Below are positions 12,201-27,246 of a stretch of 64,000 nt of DNA, one piece after another. The stretch comes from Bemisia tabaci (taxonomy: Eukaryota > Arthropoda > Insecta > Hemiptera > Aleyrodidae): NCBI RefSeq assembly GCF_918797505.1, contig NC_092794.1, forward strand, positions 64,455,345 to 64,519,344, given 5' to 3'. The translations under genes were made by a program, and so were the position numbers. Each line of letters begins with the position of its first letter. Within the stretch, counting starts at the first letter, position 1. The notes beneath the pieces were generated by a model that was not told the origin of the DNA, did not search any database, and worked only from the letters and a program-made list of their open reading frames with translations.

Positions 12201-15200
12201 AAAAGAATATGTCAAGTAAATTGTGAGCAAACTGAAAACTCATTTAAAATTGTCTCTTTTCAATTTTTTGTTGCATACCTGTAGACCAAAGAAAATTATA
12301 TTCCAGGAACAACCAATTTTATCTACTTCTAGGCCTTTATTTTATTTGAGGCTCTCTGTACGGAAAATGAAGATAAAAGTCGTCCTTTTGATATGTAATA
12401 TCTTGTGTCTGAATTCATGAAGCTGTAAAGTTCTATTTTTTTTTTAAAGAAAGTTGCCGACTGTAACTGTGTAGCTCTCTAAATTTGAATATTCAACCAA
12501 AGTAGTCTCATAAAACTCTTTATGAGACATTTATTATCTACTTCATTCTATCATTTTATAGCATTTTATGAGTAATGAAATAATATCCTCTTCCCTCTTT
12601 AAGGATCCTACCAGTGCACAAGCAGCGCTACATAGTCTGAAGAAAACTCCAAAGAAATCCAAAAAACCCAAAGCCGAAGAATCAAAATCCTCATCGGAGG
12701 AATGCAGTCCAACTAAGCTCTCTGAAAGAAAGAAAAAACTTCTCGCTTTAGCTCCAAAAGTGCCGTTCGATATCGATCTCTACCATTGGGAAGAAAATGA
12801 TGTTAAAGCTCCAACTTTGATAGGGTAAGTATTTTAACCGTCAAACGTCCTCTCAGATGCGATACTATCTTTTCATTTGAAATGTTAGAGCGCGTTCTTC
12901 TCACATGGGGAGGTCTCAAAAAGTCCCACCTACACCTGCTTGGAGTATGGCCAATAGTTTCGTATTTGACCTCTATTTTCTCAGTTTTACTAATGGACCC
13001 TGAAAGTTTCAAAAAGAAACTTTGGCAAAAAGTGTAGCTTGCCGAAGTAGCGAAATTACACTTTCCTATTCCGAACCTTGCAATAGTGTTGTGGTCTAGA
13101 GTGCTTAGCTTCAGAGGTCTAGAGTTTGAATTACAATACATTACATTACTTTACAGTTATAGTGTCCCAAAAGACTTTGTACATAGTCATGATATCAGCT
13201 GGATTTTCAATTTCAAAGTATGAACAAGTAAACCTATAGTTAAGCATTTTGCTGTTTTTAGTAACCTTTAACAATTTACATAGTGATATTTCAATTATTA
13301 ATATTATGGTTTAATTTATTCCAGCAATGGCTCTGAAGGGCATCGATTTTGGTCATCTGTATCAGCAGAAGACATGCAAGAAATTCCTGTGCCAGATGGT
13401 GCTGCCAGTTTGCGAACTAGAGTAATTGAGTTTAGCGGTAAATTCGAGCCTGTTAAGTGGGAGTGTCGAGCTCCAATGCCAAACGGTCAATTATGTCCTC
13501 GCAAAGACAGAGTCAAGGTACATAGTTGGATTCTAAATAACTTATTTTTATCAGCCGCAAAAATGACAAAGTTTTTTTCAGGGATCTCTAATATTTTTAG
13601 GTAAATACTATTTGTGAATTTGGTCGTAGCCCATGTTTTAAAATGATGATTTTTTACCTTATTGACAAGATATTTTTTATCTAATAATATGCCAAAAAAT
13701 GCATTATTTTATCCACTTGTATAATATCTAAATCTAGTTTTATGTATTAACCTAGTATTAAACTAGGCATTAACCTAGTATCTGTTTCTGGATTTTAAGG
13801 CTAGTCCTGTCTCTCTTACTGAATGATGATGCCTGGCAGGGAACAAGATGACCTTTAAACAATTGTTTGACAACGGTTTGAAACAGAGGTTCACATTATT
13901 TATAGTTGACTGGTCAGTTTTCTTAAAGCTCTCCTCATAGTAAATCACTCCAATGTCGTTGTATTGAATTTTAGTTTTCAATGCTTATTGTTTTGGACAA
14001 AATTTAATGTTTGCCGATAAGGATTAGCAGGAAGCAAAATTTCTCAGACTATTTGAGCATACGTTGGTGGATTTTCCTGAACAGTCGTAAATGTGCATTG
14101 GTTCTAGGCACTGTCCATAATGCATTGCAAAGTCATTTATTAGAATATTTATTTTTTTCAACAGTGTCCTTTTCATGGAAAAATTGTGGAAGAGACAAAA
14201 CTGGTCAGGTCACCAACATAGAGGAAAAGATGAAACTACAAGAACAACATGAAAAAGAACAGCAGGAACGTCCAGACTGGCAGGATCCAGTTCTGCTTGC
14301 TGAGTTGAAGGTAATGTTTAGATCATGGTAACACCAATGATTTAAATTTTTAATGTAATTGAGGAATTACAGGCCATCAATATCGGGGGATTACCTCAAT
14401 GAACTACATTGCCAAAGCGGAAGTGCCTTCTTTTACTCAGTTGATTTTCTGAATTTTGAATTTATCTAATTTTGGTAAATGGTCAAAATTGCAAATAAAA
14501 AAGTTTGATGATGAATAGATACATTTTTCAGTATTGGTAACTCCCCTAATTTCTTCTACAGGGATATTCGAATTTTCGTCCCATTGCTACATATATTTTA
14601 AAAAAATGATATGGCTATTAACTGCCAATGTGCAAGTGAAAATTGTAAACAAAAACTCTAGTTTATGTTCGCCTTGAAAACTCAATTGCTGGATGCAAAG
14701 TTTTTGTTTATCTTTGACACTTTCGGATGTTTGAATGATATGATTTTACCTAAATTTGTATGACAGAGAGTATAAAAATTCTAGACTAGAAAAGACATTC
14801 TTTCATTTTGCAGTTGTCAGGGCTTAGAGGAGGTGAAATCAAATTGATGTGTCTTCAGTTTCAACTTTTTGACCTCAAAGGCGTCTCGAGAAGACCAGTG
14901 AAACATTTCTTAATGTTAATGGCGGAAAATGGAGACTTAAATTCAATTCAGAAAGTAATTATATTGTCCCCTTTCAAGAGCTTACTGTTTCTTTTTAACG
15001 TTCAATAAACTTTTTCTCATACTTAATGTTTGTATTTATAAATTTAACATAAGTAAACAGTATTTCATGATCAGAAGAGGAGTCTTTGAATGTGTCTAAT
15101 TTTTCCTTTGATTTTCCACGCCCTCAGCAATTGTATGTAAACCATCACTTTTATTAACCGGAAGTTGATATTTTATTCACAGAAACAAACAGGTGTTGAC

Positions 15201-16168
15201 TTAAAAATGCCAGAAAGGACCAAAAATGGTCGCCTCAAAAGGAAAACCAAGAAACATCCAGGATTAACAGATTTAAAGCAACATGAAAAAACATCATTTA
15301 ATAGACTATCCAAAAAAGTGTTCAAGAAGTGAGTACACAGCTATTTTTTTCTATTTTTCGTGAAGAATTACTTTGCTTTTTAAAATTTTACTAGCAGCTG
15401 CATCTGCTTCTTTAATTCATGACTGCAATTTTATAGCATAGAATTGTGTCACAGTGTTGGAGCACCATCGTCGATGCGGTTCAGTGATCGGTAAGAGGCT
15501 CCTAACAAAGAGGGTTTCCAAAACTGTGCCCATCTCAAGCCTTCCAGATAGAATCTGAAATACGTATCAAATAACATCTTATGGCACCCAGATTTTTAAA
15601 AAAATTTCAGCTTGAGGTACATGGGATAGGACCTTTGCATGTCAAAATGAGATCGGCAGCTCACTATTTTAATGATGCATATGAGCTATAATATCCGTAT
15701 AACACAGACTTACTTGAAGCAAGATATGTAGGTGCAGGCAAAGGATAGTGATTCGCTGTTACCAAATTGCAGGCTCGAAAAATCGCCTCATCTGTGTAAT
15801 TGAGCCATTAATTTCAATTTTGAAAACGCATCTTGCGTTTTTTAAAGTAATAAAAATCATAGAAAGGGCACAAATGAAATATTCTTATAAATTTATTTTT
15901 GATGTATCAAACTTAAAAACTCATCAAAGTTAACATTTTGGCTGACAAAATTATGTATGTACACTGTAATTTTTAATCATTTTTGAAAGTCCGGAAATCT
16001 GAACAGCAATTTCATTAACAGACACTTCAAAGCCAGACGCTTAATTAAAAAATGTTTCGTTTTCTAAGGTCAACGATGATGAGGGTTGCCAGAGCATTGG
16101 ATCGTGCAGATCAAAGACGATATCGTGACAAATATGGGGATCAATTCAATTACATGTATGATAGATAA
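6254..16168 (+). CDS. UVSSA: UVSSA, UV-stimulated scaffold protein A, 12 exons, one apparent frameshift
   Basis: UVSSA binds RNA polymerase II and TFIIH with CSA/CSB and stabilises CSB during transcription-coupled nucleotide excision repair. Exons are 6254-6378, 7799-7909, 8529-8748, 9431-9551, 10255-10515, 11303-11428, 11871-12190, 12604-12824, 13325-13517, 14165-14310, 15183-15328 and 16069-16168, all with GT-AG borders. Their summed length is one base short of 697 codons. The deficit lies in the 14165-14310 exon, and every other phase agrees. The product would be 696 residues, close to the human length (709). Residues 1-150 form the VHS-like domain (e.g. HAEIRFSAFQICDEFF). The middle is acidic and Ser-rich. 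The C-terminal DUF2043 region carries a zinc finger (C549, C559, C567, H570; CRAPMPNGQLCPRKDRVK then CPFHG). The end, FNYMYDR, is like other family members. A possible cassette exon at 14814-14954 is listed separately. Identity is secure; the intact or broken state is not. Confidence 0.93.
7125..7708. mobile_element. Long inverted-repeat element in UVSSA intron 1
   Basis: Roughly 585 bp are bounded by complementary ends (TGGGCCAATTGCACAAAA near 7127; complement CAACTGGCCCA near 7706). Much of the interior is also inverted: GATATCGCCCTTTGAAAAGT near 7230 pairs with ACTTTTCAAAGTGCGATATC near 7577. No ORF is convincing. This is a foldback or MITE-like transposon; I could not fix a target-site duplication. 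Confidence 0.7.
9180..9324. repeat. Near-perfect 61-bp inverted repeat (hairpin) in UVSSA intron 3
   Basis: The left arm, 9180-9240, is complementary to the right arm, 9264-9324, with one mismatch and a 23-base loop. It is likely a tiny foldback transposon. In the UVSSA pre-mRNA it would form a stem long enough to be a Dicer-type substrate. The word GTCTCTCATTAA occurs just left of it (about 9173) and again about 35 bp to its right. Confidence 0.85.
10722..10826. mobile_element. Short palindromic element in UVSSA intron 5
   Basis: About 105 bp with imperfect complementary ends (AGCCTGTTTCCGATAACTTT left, complement of AGCCCATTTCAGATGACTTT right) and an inner GTATGCGC/GTGCATAC pair. It is non-coding and MITE-like. 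Confidence 0.6.
14165..14310 (+). pseudogene. UVSSA: UVSSA exon 10 with a one-base deficit in the zinc finger region
   Basis: From the splice acceptor the family-conserved CPFHGKIV reads in the phase set by exon 9. Codons then run off-frame at about 14189-14194 (GGAAGAG). The downstream sequence RDKTGQVTNIEEKMKLQEQ is in the next frame and rejoins exon 11 correctly. The exon is 146 bp where 147 is needed. Either the base is missing from the assembly, or this allele is a true frameshift that would remove the C-terminal third of DUF2043. Confidence 0.85.
14814..14954 (+). CDS. Possible 47-codon cassette exon of UVSSA
   Basis: A pyrimidine-rich acceptor (TCTTTCATTTTGCAG) precedes 141 open bases followed by a usable donor (AAA then GTAATT). 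Both borders are phase 0, the same as the flanking exons, so inclusion would add 47 residues (beginning LSGLRGGEIKLMCLQ) without disturbing the frame. Known UVSSA proteins have no such insert that I recall, and exon 10 to 11 joins naturally without it. It could be a lineage-specific alternative exon or a chance ORF. Confidence 0.35.
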
Positions 16169-16213
16169 TGTGTAAATTTGGTCCCAAAACTGCTACACTG
16201 TGATACATTTTAG

Positions 16214-17643
16214 GAGAAGAAACTTGCTGCTGGAACATATAGGAGCCATCAGGTGAGAAATTTTGAGATCAACAATGAAGGAGAATCATCAACTAGATAC
16301 CCGTAATGTTGAATCCTAGCTTCTTTTTAAATAATGAGTGACAAAATTCTTCCAAAATTAAAGCTCTGTATTTTTTTCTCAGAAATTATTAAAGGCAGAA
16401 CAGCTTGAAAGGTATGGTTTAAACAACTAACCTTAGCCAACTTTATTTTTTAATTTTTTGAGCTCTTATCATTTGGAAAATAAAATTGAAATCTGCGATC
16501 AGTTATTATTTACCCTCTTTTTTCCACAATTGAAATAAAGAAAATAAAAATTTTGGTAAATTTTTGTCAGGTGCTACTAGTGTGCTATATCAATGTGCAT
16601 TTGTCTCTCTCTGTTCAAGTCTCTATTATTCTCTCATTGCTTGCACAGAATTCAACACTTACATCATTTTTATAGATGTTCAACTTTCTTATCTCCATAT
16701 CAGTGAAGAAGGAACATTACTTTCTGAAGATTTCTTTGATAGTTTGGTCTCGCCTCCCAGATTTTGTGTGATGTCATGAAACATTCAGAAACGCTGGTGC
16801 TTAATTCTCCCAGATCTTTTACAATATGTAACCTGCAGATTCTGTGTTGTGCCTTTTCATTTTAATCGGGCTTATTTTATTTGTTGTAAATATGTCAGTT
16901 TTGTGCATTAATTTCAAGCCTGACTACAACTTTTTGTTTGACCCTAAATATTTCTCTCATTTTGCTCCCTTTGAAGTAGTTCAATTCTTATGATTTAATT
17001 ATCTCTCAAAGAATACTCTCAAGCTTTTTAGTAAAATATTGTTGGTGAAACTGTAAACGTGAATCTCGTTTTACGACACTGCAGATTTCCTGCAGTATTC
17101 TCCTTGAGAAAAATATTCTGTGGAAATGTAGAGCAACAGTGTTGTTTGGTCCAATTTTGATTTTCATTGGGAGCAGAGATTTTGCAACACCATAAACAAG
17201 ATTTGCGATTTCATTGTTTCACCATCGATACACTTTTTGAGCATGAAAGATTTTGACTGCTGAAGCATCATCTTACAAATATATTATACCAGAATGCTTT
17301 TTTGCGTGTTAGCAGCAAAATTCAACAGTTAATAGATAAAGCAAGGCGTTCTTCTGAGCTTCCTCACTCAAAAAGTAGCTTCTAACTCTTTCTGAGCTTT
17401 AGCATAAAGGAAGATACCTCATTCATCTTTAGGATCGTAATTTTCAAATCTCTTGTTGCAGGTTGAAAGAAGAAATATACAAAAAGGCTGGAGGTCTGCA
17501 GATTTTTCATCTCATCATTCGGCAAGTATGTGTGTTTGAATAATTGCTGACCCCCAGAATTGTTAAATTATTTTCTTTTTTAAGTGACTTTGAGAAATTG
17601 TTTTTTAAGGTCGTGCCTTTCATTTCAGAGTTCTAGATTCTAA
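16214..17643 (+). other. String of exon-like segments downstream of UVSSA
   Basis: Three short open segments, each with AG before and GT after, join in one frame: 16214-16252, 16383-16411 and 17462-17525. They read EKKLAAGTYRSHQ, then KLLKAEQLER, then LKEEIYKKAGGLQIFHLIIR. A fourth, from 17629, closes with a stop at 17641-17643. An alternative third exon from about 16704 would read SEEGTLLSEDFFDSLVSPP and stop near 16779. I recognise no family. They may be alternative 3' exons, spliced UVSSA 3' UTR, or coincidence. The remaining sequence to about 18140 shows nothing else. Confidence 0.2.
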
Positions 17644-18141
17644 GAATGATCATGAAGAAGCTTTTCTCCCTCCTCTTCTTTTTTTTCAATGTCCAATTAT
17701 TTAGATTAGTTTGTGAGGTGGGGCTACATACAGTAGAAATCAGATATTACGAAAAATAACAACTTATTGGTCATTTTGGTCAGCCCTCTCAGCCCTCGGT
17801 TGAAATCTCATTGATTCCATATTTATGCATTGGTTATAATGACAATCGGACATTACGACCAAATTAAAGTAGCCCCCAGAAAGTCATTCTATCCAATTTC
17901 CACTGTATTTAGCTGTTGAATCAAAGAATTAAACAGTATATTTATAGAATACTTATCAGCATAAAATAATTTAATAAAGTGAAAAAAGAAAAAAGAAAAA
18001 GTTATACATAATTGGGAGTAATACACATTACACAAGCATTGTGCACTTTGAAAACATAGCACGTAGCTAAGAAAACGAAAAATAAAGACACATAAAATCA
18101 TACATATATTTTTAACAATACTGTTTTTTTCCTTTTCTTGC

Positions 18142-18242
18142 CTAAGAGTTTTGTACCCTAGAATCTCTTCTGAGTGCGTCTTTAATTATGCTGAAGTCTT
18201 TTCTTTCTAAAACTTTTCTGTATCGATCCAGTAAATCGACAA
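18142..18242 (-). other. Possible isolated terminal exon downstream of LDH
   Basis: A CACAG acceptor is followed by two bases and 33 codons to a stop (VDLLDRYRKVLERKDFSII and onward, ending VQNS). The composition looks protein-like, but I found no partner exon. It lies about 520 bp past the LDH stop on the same strand, beyond a likely LDH polyadenylation signal. It could be an alternative last exon or chance. Confidence 0.2.
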
Positions 18243-18352
18243 CTGTGATTGAGAAAATACATTATAAAAAGTGTTGTTATGGGTTTAAGTAATTGTTAAC
18301 TAAACAAGAGAAATCCTGAATGGAAGAATATTACTTCCCTGTCGAAGGAAGT

Positions 18353-18358
18353 TTTATT
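18353..18358 (-). terminator. Candidate polyadenylation signal of LDH
   Basis: TTTATT on the plus strand is AATAAA on the minus strand, about 405 bp beyond the LDH stop codon. It is the nearest well-placed signal I noticed; no cleavage site evidence is available. Confidence 0.35.
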
Positions 18359-18762
18359 CACCCATTTTGCACAAGATAATTATACGTATTGGGAGCTCTA
18401 TGAAGTTAAAATGTATTTGATGTACGTACTTTCATTTTGAAAGTTGCTTTCTGATTTCTCCTCATTTTATAATAGGAACATCATTTTGAGATCAAACTTT
18501 CAATAGTTGGAGACATTTTCTGCATGATTATGTCTTGTATTCAAATCTATCTCAAGTCTCTAAATGCTTTTAAGCACTCTCTCAACATACCTAGGTGAAT
18601 TTCTTTAACGCACATCAAGATTTGCGTATCGGCCATCTTAGTTAATACAGAAACAGTTCCTTGTTAGTGAAAATAGTTTCACGCTTGTTGTTAATTCCTC
18701 ATTCTTAGTCAGTGACACAAACAAGCTTTGATTTTTAAGTACTGAGATTTTACATAATGCCT

Positions 18763-22913
<4,151 letters not shown>

Positions 22914-22966
22914 CTGAAAACAAATCACCTATTATCAGTTTTCATCAGTGGGTCCCTTCATAGAGG

Positions 22967-23252
22967 AAGAAAAGGAGGTGTTTGCATCTTGAGGATTGTG
23001 TACCCACCCTGTGACTTAGGTCGGTACAACCTGGTCAGCAAAATCCGGAATTTGAAGTACGAAAAATGGACCACAACATCCGATTTTTTTGCTTAAATCA
23101 ACTTATGATAAAATTTCAAACACTTGGTGTAAAATGCATTTGTTCCATAAAATACACCATTTCCAAGAAAATCAATGATAGAAGTCACCGTATGGACCTA
23201 TGTTATCAAAAAAAGTCTAAGATGCCCTAAATGGAAACACTTCCTTTTTTTT
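22967..23252. mobile_element. Palindromic MITE, family 5, copy 1 (LDH first intron)
   Basis: A diverged copy of the element at 26940-27237, with matching ends (CATAGAGGAAGAAAAGGAGG left; complement of CATAGAGAAAAAAAAGGAAG right) and shared interior words such as ACACCATTTCCAAGAAAATC. Flanking GGTCCCTT and GGTTCATT may be a decayed target duplication. Confidence 0.8.
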
Positions 23253-23259
23253 CTCTATG

Positions 23260-25250
23260 AGGTTCATTAGTTGATAGCTCCGTGGTGAGGCAGAGTCGTC
23301 TTCAGAAGAGAGAAAAATTTCTTTTATCTTTCTATTTTAAGAACTTCTCTTAAGCCCCTAAGTTTATTTTTTCAATCACAATTTTATCAGCGACATTGGA
23401 ACAAGCTGTCGTCCAAAACAAGAGCAGTACATCTCCATTCCAGGTTTCACATATTCTTTCAGACAAAATGCACCATTGAAAAGAAAAATTCCATCACCAT
23501 CATACTTTACTTCTCCAGTTTGAGTTCCTAATGGTATGGCAGGGTTTTTATAAAAATATAATGGATGAAAGATTGTTAGACTGCATCTTGTAGACTAGAA
23601 TGTAGCGTAAGAAAAAAATTAAATGACTCTAGAATGGAGTTTTGCCCTCTTGTTATGGATGGCAGCACTGTGACAAATCTCAATAGTGCAACAAATTGCA
23701 AAAAGTTTTCAATCTGAAGGCCCTGAAAACCCAAAATAAATCGGAGATGATCGTGTTTTAACTTTTTCTCTAAGATCGAAACCACAGGAACCAACAAACT
23801 CTTTTGAAAGGCACAGCAGACCTCATTTATTTTTTGTAAACATTATAGACCACAGACTTTGGGTAAGAGAAGATTTTGGTCGCAAATTCCTTGGTATGTT
23901 TGTACAACTTACATTATGCTGACACTAATTGAGGTCTCCACTCTCTCAATCTACTGATTAAAAATCGTTGACACATGAGAATAGTGCAATTCATGATAAT
24001 GAAATGAATGCCTGCAAAGTAAGCATTATGAAACTTTTACGACTTAAATTTTGTTAAAAAAAATCTCTTCCTTGGATTTGTTAGAGGCATTGAGAAAATG
24101 TGTCAATAGCTTGAATTGTTTGTATGAGGCGGTGTAGTAAAAGGAAAGTAAGGTATGTAAAAACATACCTAGCTTTTTTTCCATTAATTAGGGAGATAAA
24201 AATGCATCGTATCTCTTATCTTGTAATTTTTTTTTAGAAACTAGTCTGCCTTGTGAGAGTGTTTATTGTAGTTGATAGGGGAACAAATTAAACACGAAAT
24301 AAACTGATAATCTTAGAGAAATTGATACTTTTATAAATCTTCAGTAGTGAGATATTTAAAGGAAGAAACATTTAAGTTGGAGGAATGTTGATGACATAAA
24401 TACAGTTTACTTTTTTAGCACTGTAATAAGCGATTTCAACAAGCCTCTAACATCAGGAGGAAAATTGAAAAGAAAAAATATAAATAAAAGGAAGGGAAAA
24501 AATGTCATTTCTGAATAATAAATCTCAGAATGTGTATCAGCTACATAATCCTCTTGAGGAAAAATTCAATCGGATGTCTTAAATTATTCCAGATAGTTTT
24601 TATGGAAAATTAGGAGCACTATGAAAAGAATGAAGATCAGTGGCTATCAAGTTTTCCTTTTGAACATGAGTGCACAGGATTCCTGATTATTGTTGAAGCG
24701 GGAATGTTTTTACCCCATATAATGCCAATGTAGTCAATTACAGAGCATTGCCTCCTCCCCAAAATGGAAAAAAATGAAAGTATTGTTGTTGATATGTGTA
24801 GGTTGATTGGTCTTATTCCGCCTTGCAGATAAACAGCCACTTACAAAACGGTAGGAAAAGTGAAAATAAAATTAAAAAAAAATAGGAAAAATAAAATAAA
24901 ATGTTAATGAAGAAATAGGAGAATAAATAAAATAAAAGTAGAAAAATTAATTTTTGAAAAAATAAAAAATAAGGAACAAAAATTGTTTACCAAAAAAGGA
25001 AGAAATGAGGTTTTTTTAAACAAATAAGGAAAAACAATTTTTTAAAACAAAAAAAATTTTTTATCAAAAAAAGAATAAAATAAGTTTAAAAATTTCAAAC
25101 AGTAGAAAAAGAACTGAAAAAAGAAATAAAGAGATAGTTATGATCGGGATGAGGTTAAAAGCACCAGCACGATTTAAAAAAAAAAAATTAAAATAAAAGA
25201 CTCCAAGTTCAGATACCAATGGATGAAAATCAGTTCGTCAGCGCCTGAGG
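23260..25250. other. LDH first intron, AT- and A-rich sequence
   Basis: No conserved exon was recognised. The stretch 24845-25200 is low-complexity and A-rich. A minus-strand ATGGG followed by GTAAAA at about 24714-24720 would join the LDH exon at 22913 in frame as Met-Gly-Ser-Pro, but the donor is weak and the match could be chance. Confidence 0.4.
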
Positions 25251-25329
25251 AGCGTCACACACCAAAACTCCCCCCAAAAAGACTCCCGAAAAAATAACTA
25301 ATTTTCCTTAAAAAATCCGCAACACTTAC

Positions 25330-25660
25330 ACACTTCACTGGAGGAACCGCAACAACAACAACAACGGTGGGAAATGGGAACAGCTGGTCCGAAAAGGCGG
25401 ACGATGACTCTACCAGTTGAATGAACGGCGACGGCGAGCGAGCGGGGTTCGTGACGATGAGAGCAGACGACTGCAGCGGCGAAACTGACGACGAGCCGCG
25501 CGGCGCGACGGACAGGGAGCAGGATGAACGAACGAAAGTGATCGCGGCTCTTACATCACGTTGAGATATCCCGGATCCCTCTTTCAAGGTGACCCCGGAC
25601 CCCCGACGGGGGTTAACCGACGCCGCCACCGCCGCTGCTGCTGCCCAAATCCGATGGGGT
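25330..25660 (-). promoter_or_regulatory. GC-rich probable promoter and non-coding first exon of LDH
   Basis: A CpG-rich island stands out in AT-rich surroundings. On the minus strand it ends with a strong donor (AAGTGT then GTAAGTGTT, border at 25330/25329). A second possible donor, GTGAT then GTAAGAG, lies near 25553. No minus-strand ATG gives an open frame into the next LDH exon, so I read it as 5' untranslated exon plus promoter. This is inference from position, composition and splice signals. Confidence 0.5.
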
Positions 25661-26182
25661 TGTTCCGCGCAGTGGTCGCATTCGGAAAAAATCAATATCA
25701 AACTTGTTGATTTTGCCACGTTTTGTGGTTAGGAGATGGTGATGTAATGTAAGGGAGCGACGGGTCATCGTCACCAAAAGCCTCAGGGTTGCGAAAATCA
25801 GCGGCGATTTAGAAAAGTCAAGGATTTCAAGGCTGTTCCGCGCAGTGGTCGCATTCGAAAAAAAATCAATATCAAACTTGTTGATTTTGCCACGTTTTGT
25901 GGTTAGGAGATGGTGATGTAATGTAAGGGAGCGACGGGTCATCGTCACCAAAAGCCTCAGGGTTGCGAAAATCAGGGGCGATTTAGAAAAGTCAAGGATT
26001 TCAAGGCTGTTCCGCGCAGTGGTCGCATTCGGAAAAAATCAATATCAAACTTGTTGATTTTGCCACGTTTTGTGGTTAGGAGATGGTGATGTAATGTAAG
26101 GGAGCGACGGGTCATCATCATCGAAAGCCCTAGGGTTGCGAAAATCAGGGACGATTCAGAAAAGTCAGAGATTTCGGGTTTT
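25661..26182. repeat. Three tandem copies of a 173-174 bp repeat
   Basis: Units start at 25661, 25834 and 26008 (TGTTCCGCGCAGTGGTCGCA). The first two are nearly identical and the third diverges toward its end. The array abuts the GC-rich LDH first exon, so it sits in or just upstream of the LDH promoter. Short ORFs on the minus strand simply repeat with the unit and are not genes. Confidence 0.95.
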
Positions 26183-26939
26183 TTTTTTGTTAAGTAATCC
26201 TGAAATTTAGAGAATTTGTTTCGTTTTGAGAGAGGACTCATTATATGCCAAGTTCGCTCCACCTCCCCTCCCCCCCAAAAAAAGGAAAAATGAGTCGAAT
26301 CCCTCTTTTTAAAGATGGGGGAGTAGTCAGAAATTTTGCCGAAATTCGTCAGAAACTTGTTTCAGGAAATTCAAGAATTCTTGGGAATTTTGAAGAAAAT
26401 TTTGATTCTTGATCCGTGCATGTGCAGCGTTGTGTGTTTCGCCCTCATTTAAGCGATTAGGCAAAAACAGATCCCATGCGTCGGAAAATGTTCACTGCAT
26501 TTTTGCGAGACTTCAACCCCGAACTATCAATGTACACGCCAACATACCAGCGTCGTTACCAAAGTGAGGACTCGGGCTATTTCTCACGATCGCTTTTCTC
26601 CATAAATATTCAAGATAGTTTGGCAAATTCATTTTTTTTTTCTTTCTGTTTTTAATTGATTGAAGTCGTGCCTGAACACGATTAATATAACTTTGCAAGA
26701 TTTTTTTTTTTTTTTTTTTTTTTTTTGGGGGGGGGGTTTGCTCACTAATCTCCATGTAAACCTGATCACTACGAACATGACAAACTGAAACCTGATTGCA
26801 ACCACGGCTGTAAACCTGATTGCCGATGATCGTGAAAAAGATTCCCGCGCGCGGGGATGTAAATTTGAAAATGCGCATGGCGGACTACGCAAATTACGCG
26901 TTGTAAAGTATATTACATTTTCTAATGCGCATAGAGAAA

Positions 26940-27237
26940 AAAAAGGAGGTGTTTGCATTTCGGGCATCTTGGAATTTTTTGATGACTTCATGACGTAGGT
27001 GGGTACAGCGACGTTTAGCTAAATATGAAAAACTGACCATAATGTCCGATTTTTTCACTTAAATCAACTCATTATATAATTTCAAGCACTTTTTATAGAA
27101 TGACTTTTTTCCTTAAATAACACCATTTCCAAGAAAATCGACAAGGATAAAAACGTCGCTGTACCCACCTACGTCATCACGTCATCAAAAAATTCCAAGA
27201 TGCCCGAAATGCAAACACCTCCTTTTTTTTCTCTATG
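26940..27237. mobile_element. Palindromic MITE, family 5, copy 2, with perfect 9-bp target duplication
   Basis: A 298-bp element begins CATAGAGAAAAAAAAGGAGG and ends with the complement. The inverted ends extend about 85 bp and include the words TTGCATTTCGGGCATCTTGG and GTAGGTGGGTACAGCGACG. It is flanked by TCTAATGCG at 26931-26939 and 27238-27246. It has no ORF. A 9-bp duplication is typical of Mutator-like transposases, but no enzyme is present to confirm this. Confidence 0.92.
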
Positions 27238-27246
27238 TCTAATGCG

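Noticed and set aside
25255..25719. 154-residue minus-strand ORF in the GC-rich region
   Set aside because: It has no recognisable domain and is cut by the strong donor at 25330. Part of it is the tandem repeat, so it is better read as untranslated LDH first exon.
25613..26262. Two minus-strand ORFs sharing a repeated peptide
   Set aside because: The shared peptide is simply the 173-bp tandem repeat translated.
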